Notes: generated by a model from the sequence alone, not told the origin. Shown: positions 43,456 through 53,689, counted from the first letter of the stretch. The stretch is 64,000 nt of DNA from Tritrichomonas musculus (GCA_039105265.1 JAPFFF010000018.1:992001-1056000); one strand, 5' to 3'. Numbers and translations: made by a program.

Positions 43456-43518
43456 TTAGCGTCTACGACGACTAGTAGTTGATCTACGGCGACTTGAGCT
43501 TTTTCTTCTGGCTGGCAT
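43456..43518 (-). CDS. 20-residue arginine-rich peptide (protamine/μ-like)
   Basis: ATG 43518 to TAA 43456. Composition: 10 Arg, 1 Lys, 7 Ser/Thr, 1 Pro and 1 Ala besides Met, with blocks ARRK, SRRRS and SRRRR. It occupies the 114-nt gap between the giant gene and 42728 on the same strand. Sequence of this composition is unlikely in AT-rich spacer: the CGT/CGC/CGA-rich stretch stands out. It recalls adenovirus core peptide X/μ and protamine-like DNA condensers, by analogy only. Too short for ordinary gene finding. Confidence 0.6.
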   Translation of the reverse strand: MPARRKSSSRRRSTTSRRRR

Positions 43519-43557
43519 GTTTTTATTTCCTTGGAGATAAAAAAATAAAAATCGATT

Positions 43558-46500
43558 TTAAATTTTCATCAACGCCCTTAATTCAGGATTTTCTAAAATA
43601 CTAACAGGAATATTATTTGTTTGAATCGGAGGTTGATAAGATTGTTGAGAGATAGATATTGGATTATTCTTTTTTTGTAATCTCATTGGAGCATTCTTTA
43701 ATTTATTTTGTTTTCTGATTTCTAATAACTTCCTATCAACTTCTTGTTTTGATACATTTCGATTTGGAATAAAAGTTTCTCTCTTTTCAGGTATTCGAGG
43801 AGGTAAAGTAGGAGTTGGCATCTCAAATGAATCACTTAAAGATGGTCCAATATCTACTTCAATAGGCTTTATAACAGGATTTATTTTCTTTAATTCAATA
43901 GGAGTCTCTTTAATTTTTTCTTCTCGTAATGGAGCATTATTTCGAGCTCTTTTAGGTAATTTTTTATTTCCTTTCTTTGTCTTGATAGTAACCTTTTTAT
44001 CTCTAGGAATAGGTAATAAATCACTCTTTTTTCTGGATGTTTTAGGCATTTTAAAAATCGATAAATTGATTTCTGTATCTTTTTTGTTTGATAATGACTC
44101 TATTTTCTCGATTGGATTATTATCTTTTGTGATAATTGTCGGAGAAGTTAATGGTTTGATTTCTGGGAATTTGAAATCTGGAGTTGTTGATATTTTTTTT
44201 GGATTCATGATTTGATCTTTTAATGATGGTTCTGGCTTTTTTTCATCCCATTTTTCTGTCTTTAATCTATTTACTCTATCTTTATCCATCATCCATTTTC
44301 GAATAGAAACAGGAGGTTCAAAATCATTATGAGGTCTTAAAGGTTTTGTAAAATCAAAATTTAATTTATTATCTGATTTGTTTGAATCAAATAATGATGA
44401 AGTAGGTTTTGAAGAAAATAAGGAATCAGTTTCTGATTTTAAAGTAGTAGTATTTCCAGGAGAAAATCCTGTTAATCTTAAAGGAGCATTCCCTCTTGTT
44501 AAATCTCCAACTCCACTTTTTGTTGTTTCTGAACCAGGTCTTGTTGATGAAGTTGATGTTGATGAAGTTGTTGATGATGAAGTTAAAGGATTTGTTTGTT
44601 TTGAAGCCATAAATCCATATCTTAAGGGAGTTCCTTGAGTTCCGCCTATTGTCGTTCCTGAATTCCATCCACTTCCTATAGCATTAGTATTTCGAAGACC
44701 TGCATTTTGCAATTCTTTTTGTCTACTTCTTTCGTTTAAATCTCTTAATTCTTCCTCTACTGCAGATTTAGCAGTTTCAAAATCCATTCCTCTAAAATGA
44801 TCAACTCCTAGAGATGACATACCTAATTTGCTTCTCATTCTATTTATATCTGCTATCTTTGGATTCATATATTGTCTTTCTGTTTTGACTTTAGCATCTT
44901 GTTCTTGGAATTTCTTCAATAAAGCAGAGAATTGTTGATATTGTTGAGTCAAATTTTGTTCTAAGGATGTTATATCAGAAGATTGAGCAATAACTCTTTT
45001 ATATTGAAAAGATTCTTCATTTAACTCTAATGATGTAGGTATTTCATATTTCATTGTCTTAATTTGTCTAATAATTTTTCGGATAGCTGATAAATATTTC
45101 TCTATTCGAAGGAAGTTTTCAGCATCTGATATTTTTGGATAAATTTTTAAAACCTGATCCATTGTATAACTCTGTTCTGCCAAAGAATTATATGAAGCCA
45201 AAATCTCTTTGAAATATTCATCTCTATCTTTTTCGAAAGCTTCTTGAATCTTTGGAATTGCAGCTTTGATTGTTGTTATATTGATATTTGGGTTTTTCTC
45301 TCCATCGACAGGAAAATAATTCTCATAAATAAAATCAAGCTCTTTTTCTTCTTTCCCACTTTTCTTCAAAATATAATTCCAGTCAAATACTAACGGCATA
45401 ATTTTGACATTAAAATAAGCAGACATCCAGTCATTTTCTTCATTACATAGTTCATCTAAATTATTTGGTGTAATATTTTTACCAAATTTATTGTTAAATT
45501 TATCTAAATCCTCTAATATCATATAAATAATTTTGATATCTTCTTCTGAATTTGCATATTTTTTTAATTGTTCATTTGTTATCTTATTAGACATCAAAGA
45601 ATGTTGTTTTGCAGTTTTATCGACTTTATCATCAAAACCATTTAAAAATTCATTCATATCGTCTATTTCTCTCCGAAGCTGTTCTTCATCTAACTTTGAT
45701 AATTTGTTATCTTGTTTGATAGGTTTTGCTTTTTTCCCTTTTGCTTTTGCATATTGCATAACAGTAATATTATCTTCTAGAAATTGTTTTGCATCTTCTA
45801 TTGAAAAATTATGTTGTCTTAATAAAGTATCCATCGTCAAATTTGTTTTCGCTAATTCATTATATTCATTCCTTGGACTTTCTAAAACCATATAAGCTTT
45901 TGCTTCATAAGCATTATCAAAATCTCTTGAAACTTCATCTAAAGACTTCCATTTTTCTAAAGTAGAATCATCTTGAGAATTCTCATTATATTCTTCAAAT
46001 ATTTTATCAAGTTCAGGATAATTTATTTTGACGGCCTCAAGTAAATAATTTTTTAATTTTGAACCTTTCAAACTTCGATAAGTATAAGTATTAACATCAT
46101 CAACATTCTTAATTTGTTTATTACCGCTTATTTGATTCATTTTTAGGATTAATTCCATTAAAGAAATATGTAATTCTGTATCTTTAACATCGACATATTT
46201 TCTTCTTATCTCATCCTTTTCATTTATCTCAACAGCAAGATCTTCTAATCTTTGATTTAAATCTTGATTTGACGAGACTTGTTCTGATCTTTCTTTTGCA
46301 TTTTGAATGTCCTTTATTAAAGATGATATTAGAGATGGGAAATTTGTATTAAAAGATATTTTTGAAGAATCTAATGGTTTCGTAGGATAAAAGGAATTTC
46401 GATAAAATAATAACAATTCTGCATATGCCTTATTTGCTTTTGGATAAGGTTCTTTACTATTAGGCCAAACACCTAATTTTCTCAAAGCTCTGTCAGCATT

Positions 46501-49500
46501 AAATTGAGTACCATGTTGTTGATTCCAAAAATCTAAAGCTTGTTTAAAAACTGGCTCTTGAGAATTCATATTCATATTTGTAGATTCAATATGCATTGCT
46601 GTATTTTCTTGACTTATTTTCGAAAAGAGACTTAAACCATCATCAGAACTCTGAAGAATTTGTTTTCGAATATCTTCTCTATTATATTTTATTTCTTCCC
46701 AGAATTGATTAATTTCATCAATGAAAATATAAATCTGCAAGCCATAAAATGCTTTTCTCTCTGAATTATCAAATTCATTCTTGACCCAAGTCATATCTCT
46801 TTCTGCACCTTCAGATTTGAAATATTTATTATAATTTTCTAAAGCTTTCTTGAATGTCCCTTCTCCTTTCTCAAATTTATCTCTTTTTGTTTTTTCAAAT
46901 GTAATATCACTTAATAATAACTTTAAACCTTCTTCTCCTTCTGGATATTTGTTTTCATTAAAGCGATTTCCTAATAATTTTTTAGCCTCAGCGATTCGAG
47001 CAGTTCGTAATAAATAATATCTTGCGCCTACCGTATCATCATTCCACTGACTGATTATTTGAGGTAAATTTACTTTTGATGTCGGAAATACATCATTCCA
47101 TTCTTGAATTGCTTTTTGTAAATCATCATTTTGATCATAATTTGTTTTTCCTTTATTGACTTTCTTTAAATATTTAATTTGACTTTCATCATTTTTCGAA
47201 CTATTTTCATTTTCAGTCCAAGGACGATCAGGATAATTTTTTTCATATTCATGTATTAAATTATCTAATTCTAATTTTGTTTCTGTCTTTTTTAAATCGA
47301 TAGGGTCATTTAGATTTTTAGACCAAATATATCTCTCACTCCAAGTTGAAACATTCTCTGCTGGATGATTATTTTGATAAATACCAAATAATTCATTAAA
47401 TCTATCTGAAGTTAATTTATCTTTGTATTTTTCTATTTCTTTGATTTTCTTTTTGAAATGTTCTCTTTTTTGATTAGCATTCATATTCTGATAAGAATAA
47501 TCTTTATCTCCAAGTTCTTGAAGATAATCGAGATAAATTTTTTCATCCGATCTATTGTCGAAATAAGCTTTTGCGACTTCTAAATCTTTTTCAATATCTG
47601 TACTTTTTAATTCTTGATATTTCATTAATTCATCATAAGTTAGATTTGCTGCCTTCATCTGACTTCCAATCTCTTTCTCAAATAATGCTTTTCGTCTATC
47701 ATATAAATCAATATCTTGCTGCATATTATATATTCCACGGTCATATTCATCATTGTATTGAGCTAATTTTTCCTTCATGCTTTTCTTTTTTGTTGAATCA
47801 TCAATATTTCGTTTATTGTACTGAAACCAAGTTAAGAAAAAGATAACTTCCTCAGAATTGTGGTGAAATTTCTGATAAATATCTTTCCAGTCTATATTTT
47901 GTTTTGTCTCCTTTTTATAATTAAAGAAGTTGTTTGCTGCCTGGAGATTCCAACGTAATTTTTGAAAGTCATCATCAACTTTTTGTTTCTCCCGAGTCAA
48001 TGATGTATGAGTTTGTTCATCTGTCTCTTTCTTAAATAATGCTAATTCTTGTTCTGTATATCCATATTCATCTATGAATTGTTGTTTCAAAATCATATTT
48101 CGAAAAGCATATAGAGCATCTTTATATTTCGGATATTTATCTCTTATCTCTTTTACTGTGATTGGTACTTTAAAAACTTTTTGATAGTCTTCAATAATTT
48201 TCTTCATCTCATTATTATCAAAATTGTTGTTATTTTCTAATTCATATTCATATTTTTTCTTTAAAGCTTCTAAATTGTCTTTTGTTAAATTTCTTACTCC
48301 ATCAAATTTTTTCCCTGTTATTGATTCAATATCTCCAATAGTATTTTCAACTTCATACTTCAATAAATAATTTTCATATGACTCTTTTGTTTTCTCTGAG
48401 TCAAGAACAATATCTTGAATTGTTTTTCTAGAATTATTTCTAGAATTATATTTTTCTAATTCAAGTTCTAAATTTCCTTGTTTCCATGACGTTAATTTGT
48501 TTATTAAAGAATCGATTTCGGCAATTTGGTCAGAATCTGTTTTTGAATTAGGATTTGCATATTCATGAGAAAAACTTTTTTGATATTGATCTTTTGCATT
48601 TGCCAAATCCATATGTTCTAATATTTTAGTTTCATCATAGTCCATATCTCTTGCTAAGTCTTGTATATTTGAATATTTTTTATATTTTGACCATTGATAT
48701 TTTGACCATGGCGTAGTGAATTTTAAACTTGTTAGGAAAACATTTATTTTTGTATATTTGCCAATTTCTCTTCTTAACCAATCTATTTTTGCATCATCAT
48801 CACCCTCTTTAATATTATCCGGATATGGAATTTTTTGTTTTCCAAATTTTTTTCGATATTCATTTTCGGTAAATATTCTATCTAAAAATTGTTCTGCTTG
48901 TGTTTCATCTGGATATTTCTTCAAGAAGAGTCGAAAATTTTTAAATCCTGTCGAACCTTGAACTTTATCAAATTTTGCTTTTAAATTTGATTTCTGAGAT
49001 AATATTTGTTCATTTTCATAATATTCTTTTTTTATAGCACTTATGATTATCTCCCAATTTGATTTAGCAGAATCCGTTTTTCCATCTTTCCAGTCATAAG
49101 GACCTTCCCCAGAAAGTTTTGGATAAACTTGTTTTTCCAAAATATTTATCATAAAATTCAAAGCCTCATCAACGCTACTCATCTGAGGTATTTGTTTATC
49201 CCATGACACTTCCCAGACTTCAGTCTGATTTGTCAAATTTTTAAATTTCTTCGCTTCTGCGCTATTCTTCCACCAATCTTGAACATTATAACTATTTCTG
49301 AGTTTTTCTACCAGATCCCAAAGTGGTTTGATATCTTCACCATATTTGCTGTTAACAAGAGGTATCATATGTGTTGGATCAATTATTTCTCCAAGTCTGT
49401 TTTGTTTATCACATAGAGCATTATAATACAAAATTAATATTTCCGCTTTCATTTTATTTATGTTTCCTCCCCAGACCTTAAATCTACTTTCCCAATCACA

Positions 49501-52500
49501 AGGTTTGGTATCATATTGTTCAATTCCAACATCTAAAAAATCATCTTCTGGATGTTGGTCGGCATATTCTTTGTTTAACTCCTTATTGATTTCTATTCTA
49601 TCATTGTCTAAAGAAGTCATAGTATTTTGAAAATCTCGAATAACACTTTTTGCTTTTTGAATATCGTTTGTTAAACCTGTATAAATTTCTTCTGGATCAA
49701 CCTTCAATTCTCCATTTGATGCTTGTTTGTTTTTAAAATATTTTGCAAGATCTATTCGGAAATAATACTTAAAATAGTCATCCCAAAAATTCTTTTCGAT
49801 AGCATCGAGCATAGTTTGTAAAGCTTGATAACCTCCAACAGCTCTTGCCATAACATCTTTTGGCTCAAGAACAACAAAATTATCAGCAGCAAATTTCGCC
49901 CATTTTTCCCAAACTTTATTAAAATTTTTATCAGCAAAAAGACTTTGATTTCTTGAATTAACTTCATTGACTAAATAACTTATTCCTGCTTCTCCCCTTT
50001 TTCCAGAATCCATTAACCATTTTGCGCATTGTTCTATTGTTTCAAAATGAGGCTTATTAATATTTTTATTCCATAATCGTCTTGCTAATTCTAATGTATA
50101 TTCCCCTTTAAAATCTCCTGATATCATATTATATTTTGCTTTCTGAAATTCGTCAAATCTTAAAATAAAATTCTTGATTTGTAATGCTGCATTATCTGTT
50201 TCTGACACAGCGTTTTTAATAAAGCATTGTTTATCTGATGAATAGGCAGGAGATGAATCTGGATTATTTTTTTTAACAATGTAGTCTTCAAAACTTTTAC
50301 AGTTTTTAGCATCAGGATCGATTTTCTTTAGAACGCCAAAATTATTCTCTACTTCAAAATATTTCAACCTCCATTTTTCATCATCTATATCTTTCCAATA
50401 ACGAAGATCATCAAATTTCTCTTTCGGAAGTCCATAAAAATTTTGATTTTTTTCTGTTGTCTTAACCATTTCTTGAGCTAGGGCAGGATTCTCTTTTTTC
50501 ATCCTTTGATCCCATTTTATCACATCACCATTTATCTCTTTTGAATAAAATCCAACATCTATTGTCTGTCGAAATGAATAATCGTTGACACCACAATCCC
50601 TGCCGGATTTATTTTTCAAAGCTACTTTCAAATTAATATATATTCTTGCTTCTTTGGCATCTTTTGCATGACCAGCTACTTCTTCGATTGTTACAAAATC
50701 AGAATTTGTCGATATATAATTCATAACATCTTGGTCTGTAGCAATAATGTTTTGACGTTTTTGATATTCTACAATTTTATCATCTAAAAGTTTAACAATA
50801 CTGCTTATTGGTTTTGATGGATTTCGAAGTTCAGCACCATAATTGTTGTCATATTGACTATTATATTTAATAAGGGTTTGTAATTTTGGTATAACTTGAA
50901 TTGTATAATCATACCATCTTTCAATATCCCAATCATAACGTTCTAAAAGAGCAGGCCAATCTTGAAAAAGAAAATATTTATCATATTCACTTTGATTATC
51001 TATAATATTCTTAATCATTGGCAGTCTCGTTTTTTCATCTTCTTTGAGGTCTGCAATAGCCGCATCTGCATTACCTTTATGTTTCTCTTTTAATTTCTTG
51101 ATTCTTGGTTCTAATTTTTTATATTGATCTTCTGGTATCTTTTTTTGTTCCGGGTCAGAATATGTTAGTAAAGGAATTTCGATAACTTCACCATTTTGTC
51201 CTGCGACATGTTTTCTGATTCCCCACATTACTTTAGCAAAATAATTATTAACATCTAACCATTGATTTTCTGATAATTGTTTTTCATTTTCTATCATCAT
51301 TTTGGCAGTATCAACATCTTTATCTTTATATTTTTCTGCTTCTTCCTCAATTTCTTTATTTGTAACCTCAGGATTTTTTGCTTTTAACATATCTTTGACA
51401 GCATCTCTTTTGATATTCCCATTCTTGATCTCATCTATAATCGCATTCCTTTTTGCTATAGCATCTTGAAGAATTTTTTCAACGTTTATTATTGTTGTTT
51501 TTGCTCCATTTGAAGCTTGAGCTTCTTTCTCTTTCAAAGAATTTCGTAATTTGTCGTTTGTTTCATCCAAAGATTTCATGAGAATTGTGATTTGTTCTTC
51601 GAACCATTTATTTTCATCGCCGTCTCTATTGTCATCCGCAAATTGGAATTCTCGTTCCATAAAGTCATGTCTTTGTGCTCTGATGCTGTTTTCAAGATCA
51701 TTGAAATAATGTTGGAGATTCTCAGGAAGTTGATTACTGATATTAAATCTCTCCCAAAATTTATCTTTATCTCTTATCAATGTCTTTAGCATTGCTCTTG
51801 CTTGGTGGGTTCCGTGTCGTTTCAATTCAGCAAGTCTAGCACGAATTTCTGCAATTTCTTTTAATTTTTGATAATCAGCTCCTAAAGCAAAATATTGTTT
51901 TGCGACATTTTCAGCAGTTATTCTCTCACCAGAAGCTTGGAGAGTTAATATTGCTTTTTCCAAATTTTTGAATGGAAGGTTATGTGATATTATTGTTGTC
52001 GTACCTTGGACTGATAAAAAGTCATTTATTCCGATTTCTCCTCGGATCGCATGCATGAGTTTTTCAAAATCAAGATTTTCCTTAATCATTTGAGCGTCAT
52101 CCCCTTTTCCTTGTGTCCAAAAATCGATAAAGGATGGTTGAAAATCCTCATTTTCAAAAATAGATAGATGTAGACTTCGTAAAATATTTAATCCATTTGA
52201 AGTTTCGTTCAGATTTCTCCAGTTAGTATGTAGCTTACCCATATTATCACCCAAGAAGGTGCTCGCTAATTGGACATATGATAAGTTAATTTGATATGCA
52301 TTATCTCCAAAAACATATTTCTCTGTATAAAATTGAGTCTTGTAAGATTCCCAAAAGTCAGGTTTTTGCTTATTTTTCTTCCAAAATTTGAAAAATACAT
52401 GAGCTTCCTCCTCTGTCAAACCAGTATGTTCCAAAATAACATTGTTTAATGGCAGATTCACGATTTGTTGATATCTCACTGTTTGGACAGCTCCAACGGC

Positions 52501-53013
52501 GTCTCTTAAACTATTTCCATTCAAGAATGTTTGTTTTACTTGCGCTGCTGCTTGTGCTGGTGTCAGTTCTTTTCCTAAAAGATAATTCCCAGTATAATAT
52601 TCAATAAGAAGTCGAAGGAAATAAAATTTGATATAGTTAGGAAAATTTTGTTTGTCAATGGAGGTTTTGATTTCGTTATACCATTCTGGGATCCATACAC
52701 TAACTACATCCCGCAATTTTGTGATTACTTCTGTCGATACATCAGCAACATTCATGTTTTGATATGCCGCGAGATATTGTGCTTCATCTTGATCGATATC
52801 TGGCGCTGTGTCAATATATTGTTGTGGTTGTTGAGGCTGATATTGTTGTTGAGCTTGTTGTTGGGGTTGAGCTTCTTGTTCTTGAGCTTGTTGTTGTTGT
52901 TGAGCTAGTTGCTGAAATAACTGCTCACCTTGTTGTAGAATAGAGTTATAAAAATCTGGGTCATCAACACCCCAAGTAACGAATTCACCACTATCATTGT
53001 TCATCCAAGACAT
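43558..53013 (-). CDS. giant helical-repeat protein (3151 aa)
   Basis: ATG 53013 to stop 43558, open throughout. Order: a Q-rich leader (~25-75), a helical N-terminal domain (~90-430), then more than 2000 residues of mainly α-helical sequence. This contains degenerate ~100-residue units such as ENYLLKYEV, EDYQKVFKVPITVKEIRDKY, EWNDVFPTSKVNLPQIISQW and NYNKYFKSEGAERDMTWV. Residues ~2750-3151 are disordered, with S/T-rich and proline-rich stretches and three NAPLR/NAPMR words (~2841, ~3024, ~3106). No catalytic motif or TM. It takes up a fifth of the element, so it is likely a major structural, scaffold or tape-measure-like component (inference). Confidence 0.8.
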   Translation of the reverse strand: MSWMNNDSGEFVTWGVDDPDFYNSILQQGEQLFQQLAQQQQQAQEQEAQPQQQAQQQYQPQQPQQYIDTAPDIDQDEAQYLAAYQNMNVADVSTEVITKLRDVVSVWIPEWYNEIKTSIDKQNFPNYIKFYFLRLLIEYYTGNYLLGKELTPAQAAAQVKQTFLNGNSLRDAVGAVQTVRYQQIVNLPLNNVILEHTGLTEEEAHVFFKFWKKNKQKPDFWESYKTQFYTEKYVFGDNAYQINLSYVQLASTFLGDNMGKLHTNWRNLNETSNGLNILRSLHLSIFENEDFQPSFIDFWTQGKGDDAQMIKENLDFEKLMHAIRGEIGINDFLSVQGTTTIISHNLPFKNLEKAILTLQASGERITAENVAKQYFALGADYQKLKEIAEIRARLAELKRHGTHQARAMLKTLIRDKDKFWERFNISNQLPENLQHYFNDLENSIRAQRHDFMEREFQFADDNRDGDENKWFEEQITILMKSLDETNDKLRNSLKEKEAQASNGAKTTIINVEKILQDAIAKRNAIIDEIKNGNIKRDAVKDMLKAKNPEVTNKEIEEEAEKYKDKDVDTAKMMIENEKQLSENQWLDVNNYFAKVMWGIRKHVAGQNGEVIEIPLLTYSDPEQKKIPEDQYKKLEPRIKKLKEKHKGNADAAIADLKEDEKTRLPMIKNIIDNQSEYDKYFLFQDWPALLERYDWDIERWYDYTIQVIPKLQTLIKYNSQYDNNYGAELRNPSKPISSIVKLLDDKIVEYQKRQNIIATDQDVMNYISTNSDFVTIEEVAGHAKDAKEARIYINLKVALKNKSGRDCGVNDYSFRQTIDVGFYSKEINGDVIKWDQRMKKENPALAQEMVKTTEKNQNFYGLPKEKFDDLRYWKDIDDEKWRLKYFEVENNFGVLKKIDPDAKNCKSFEDYIVKKNNPDSSPAYSSDKQCFIKNAVSETDNAALQIKNFILRFDEFQKAKYNMISGDFKGEYTLELARRLWNKNINKPHFETIEQCAKWLMDSGKRGEAGISYLVNEVNSRNQSLFADKNFNKVWEKWAKFAADNFVVLEPKDVMARAVGGYQALQTMLDAIEKNFWDDYFKYYFRIDLAKYFKNKQASNGELKVDPEEIYTGLTNDIQKAKSVIRDFQNTMTSLDNDRIEINKELNKEYADQHPEDDFLDVGIEQYDTKPCDWESRFKVWGGNINKMKAEILILYYNALCDKQNRLGEIIDPTHMIPLVNSKYGEDIKPLWDLVEKLRNSYNVQDWWKNSAEAKKFKNLTNQTEVWEVSWDKQIPQMSSVDEALNFMINILEKQVYPKLSGEGPYDWKDGKTDSAKSNWEIIISAIKKEYYENEQILSQKSNLKAKFDKVQGSTGFKNFRLFLKKYPDETQAEQFLDRIFTENEYRKKFGKQKIPYPDNIKEGDDDAKIDWLRREIGKYTKINVFLTSLKFTTPWSKYQWSKYKKYSNIQDLARDMDYDETKILEHMDLANAKDQYQKSFSHEYANPNSKTDSDQIAEIDSLINKLTSWKQGNLELELEKYNSRNNSRKTIQDIVLDSEKTKESYENYLLKYEVENTIGDIESITGKKFDGVRNLTKDNLEALKKKYEYELENNNNFDNNEMKKIIEDYQKVFKVPITVKEIRDKYPKYKDALYAFRNMILKQQFIDEYGYTEQELALFKKETDEQTHTSLTREKQKVDDDFQKLRWNLQAANNFFNYKKETKQNIDWKDIYQKFHHNSEEVIFFLTWFQYNKRNIDDSTKKKSMKEKLAQYNDEYDRGIYNMQQDIDLYDRRKALFEKEIGSQMKAANLTYDELMKYQELKSTDIEKDLEVAKAYFDNRSDEKIYLDYLQELGDKDYSYQNMNANQKREHFKKKIKEIEKYKDKLTSDRFNELFGIYQNNHPAENVSTWSERYIWSKNLNDPIDLKKTETKLELDNLIHEYEKNYPDRPWTENENSSKNDESQIKYLKKVNKGKTNYDQNDDLQKAIQEWNDVFPTSKVNLPQIISQWNDDTVGARYYLLRTARIAEAKKLLGNRFNENKYPEGEEGLKLLLSDITFEKTKRDKFEKGEGTFKKALENYNKYFKSEGAERDMTWVKNEFDNSERKAFYGLQIYIFIDEINQFWEEIKYNREDIRKQILQSSDDGLSLFSKISQENTAMHIESTNMNMNSQEPVFKQALDFWNQQHGTQFNADRALRKLGVWPNSKEPYPKANKAYAELLLFYRNSFYPTKPLDSSKISFNTNFPSLISSLIKDIQNAKERSEQVSSNQDLNQRLEDLAVEINEKDEIRRKYVDVKDTELHISLMELILKMNQISGNKQIKNVDDVNTYTYRSLKGSKLKNYLLEAVKINYPELDKIFEEYNENSQDDSTLEKWKSLDEVSRDFDNAYEAKAYMVLESPRNEYNELAKTNLTMDTLLRQHNFSIEDAKQFLEDNITVMQYAKAKGKKAKPIKQDNKLSKLDEEQLRREIDDMNEFLNGFDDKVDKTAKQHSLMSNKITNEQLKKYANSEEDIKIIYMILEDLDKFNNKFGKNITPNNLDELCNEENDWMSAYFNVKIMPLVFDWNYILKKSGKEEKELDFIYENYFPVDGEKNPNINITTIKAAIPKIQEAFEKDRDEYFKEILASYNSLAEQSYTMDQVLKIYPKISDAENFLRIEKYLSAIRKIIRQIKTMKYEIPTSLELNEESFQYKRVIAQSSDITSLEQNLTQQYQQFSALLKKFQEQDAKVKTERQYMNPKIADINRMRSKLGMSSLGVDHFRGMDFETAKSAVEEELRDLNERSRQKELQNAGLRNTNAIGSGWNSGTTIGGTQGTPLRYGFMASKQTNPLTSSSTTSSTSTSSTRPGSETTKSGVGDLTRGNAPLRLTGFSPGNTTTLKSETDSLFSSKPTSSLFDSNKSDNKLNFDFTKPLRPHNDFEPPVSIRKWMMDKDRVNRLKTEKWDEKKPEPSLKDQIMNPKKISTTPDFKFPEIKPLTSPTIITKDNNPIEKIESLSNKKDTEINLSIFKMPKTSRKKSDLLPIPRDKKVTIKTKKGNKKLPKRARNNAPLREEKIKETPIELKKINPVIKPIEVDIGPSLSDSFEMPTPTLPPRIPEKRETFIPNRNVSKQEVDRKLLEIRKQNKLKNAPMRLQKKNNPISISQQSYQPPIQTNNIPVSILENPELRALMKI

Positions 53014-53093
53014 TTTCGATAATGTTTTTCTTGAAGAATAAAAAAAAAGAATAGGGTAAAAAAGTAGTAAAAAAAATTTTTTTTATTTTTATA

Positions 53094-53106
53094 CTTGACG
53101 AGGCAC
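53094..53106 (+). promoter_or_regulatory. 13-mer promoter motif CTTGACGAGGCAC
   Basis: Located 49 nt before ATG 53156, followed by TATATCACTTTTATTA at the ATG. The divergent giant gene starts at 53013, 81 nt away on the other side, so this short region probably drives both. Confidence 0.55.
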
Positions 53107-53155
53107 TCACAAAACACAAATATTATATGATATTAATTTTATATCACTTTTATTA

Positions 53156-53620
53156 ATGCTTCCATTTTTAGTCTTCCTTGCTTCATCATATTTTTATGTC
53201 CCAGATGAATCTGAAAAGCAACAGTTTATTCAGTACGTTTTGAATGCAAACGGGATGTATCCTCAGCAAAAAGAATGGCTTATTAACCGAATTGATAATG
53301 AAAACGATGCTGACTGTGTTCTTGAAAAATCAACCGCTGATATTATATATACTCTGAATCAATATTTTAAGGTACTGGAAGGAGACGTTAATAAAACATG
53401 CAGCGTTATTTCACACCTAAAAGACCCAACAAAACAAGAATATTTTGAGAAAACCGCCGGCGAACATATGCTTAAAATATTAGTGAGTATCAGGAAAATA
53501 TCAAGATTAATTCGAAAATTAGAAGCAAGAAACAACGAAATTGAATTCCGGAAGTATTTCACAAGCGCAATGAAGTCTCTTATTGAGCAGCCAAAAGTCG
53601 ATTCAAAAAGTAAAAAGTAA
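53156..53620 (+). CDS. hypothetical helical protein (154 aa)
   Basis: ATG 53156 with initiator TATCACTTTTATTA. The N-terminus is hydrophobic (LPFLVFLASSYFYV, ~2-15) and could be a weak signal or anchor. The rest is helical and amphipathic (FIQYVLNANGMYPQQKEWL, ILVSIRKISRLIRKLEARN), ending in a lysine-rich tail. Ends in AATAAACAATTAACTTT downstream. Not recognised. Confidence 0.6.
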   Translation: MLPFLVFLASSYFYVPDESEKQQFIQYVLNANGMYPQQKEWLINRIDNENDADCVLEKSTADIIYTLNQYFKVLEGDVNKTCSVISHLKDPTKQEYFEKTAGEHMLKILVSIRKISRLIRKLEARNNEIEFRKYFTSAMKSLIEQPKVDSKSKK

Positions 53621-53689
53621 AAAAATGATGACGATAAGATTTGATTCAATAAACAATTAACTTTTTTAATCATCTCTATGAATATTTTT

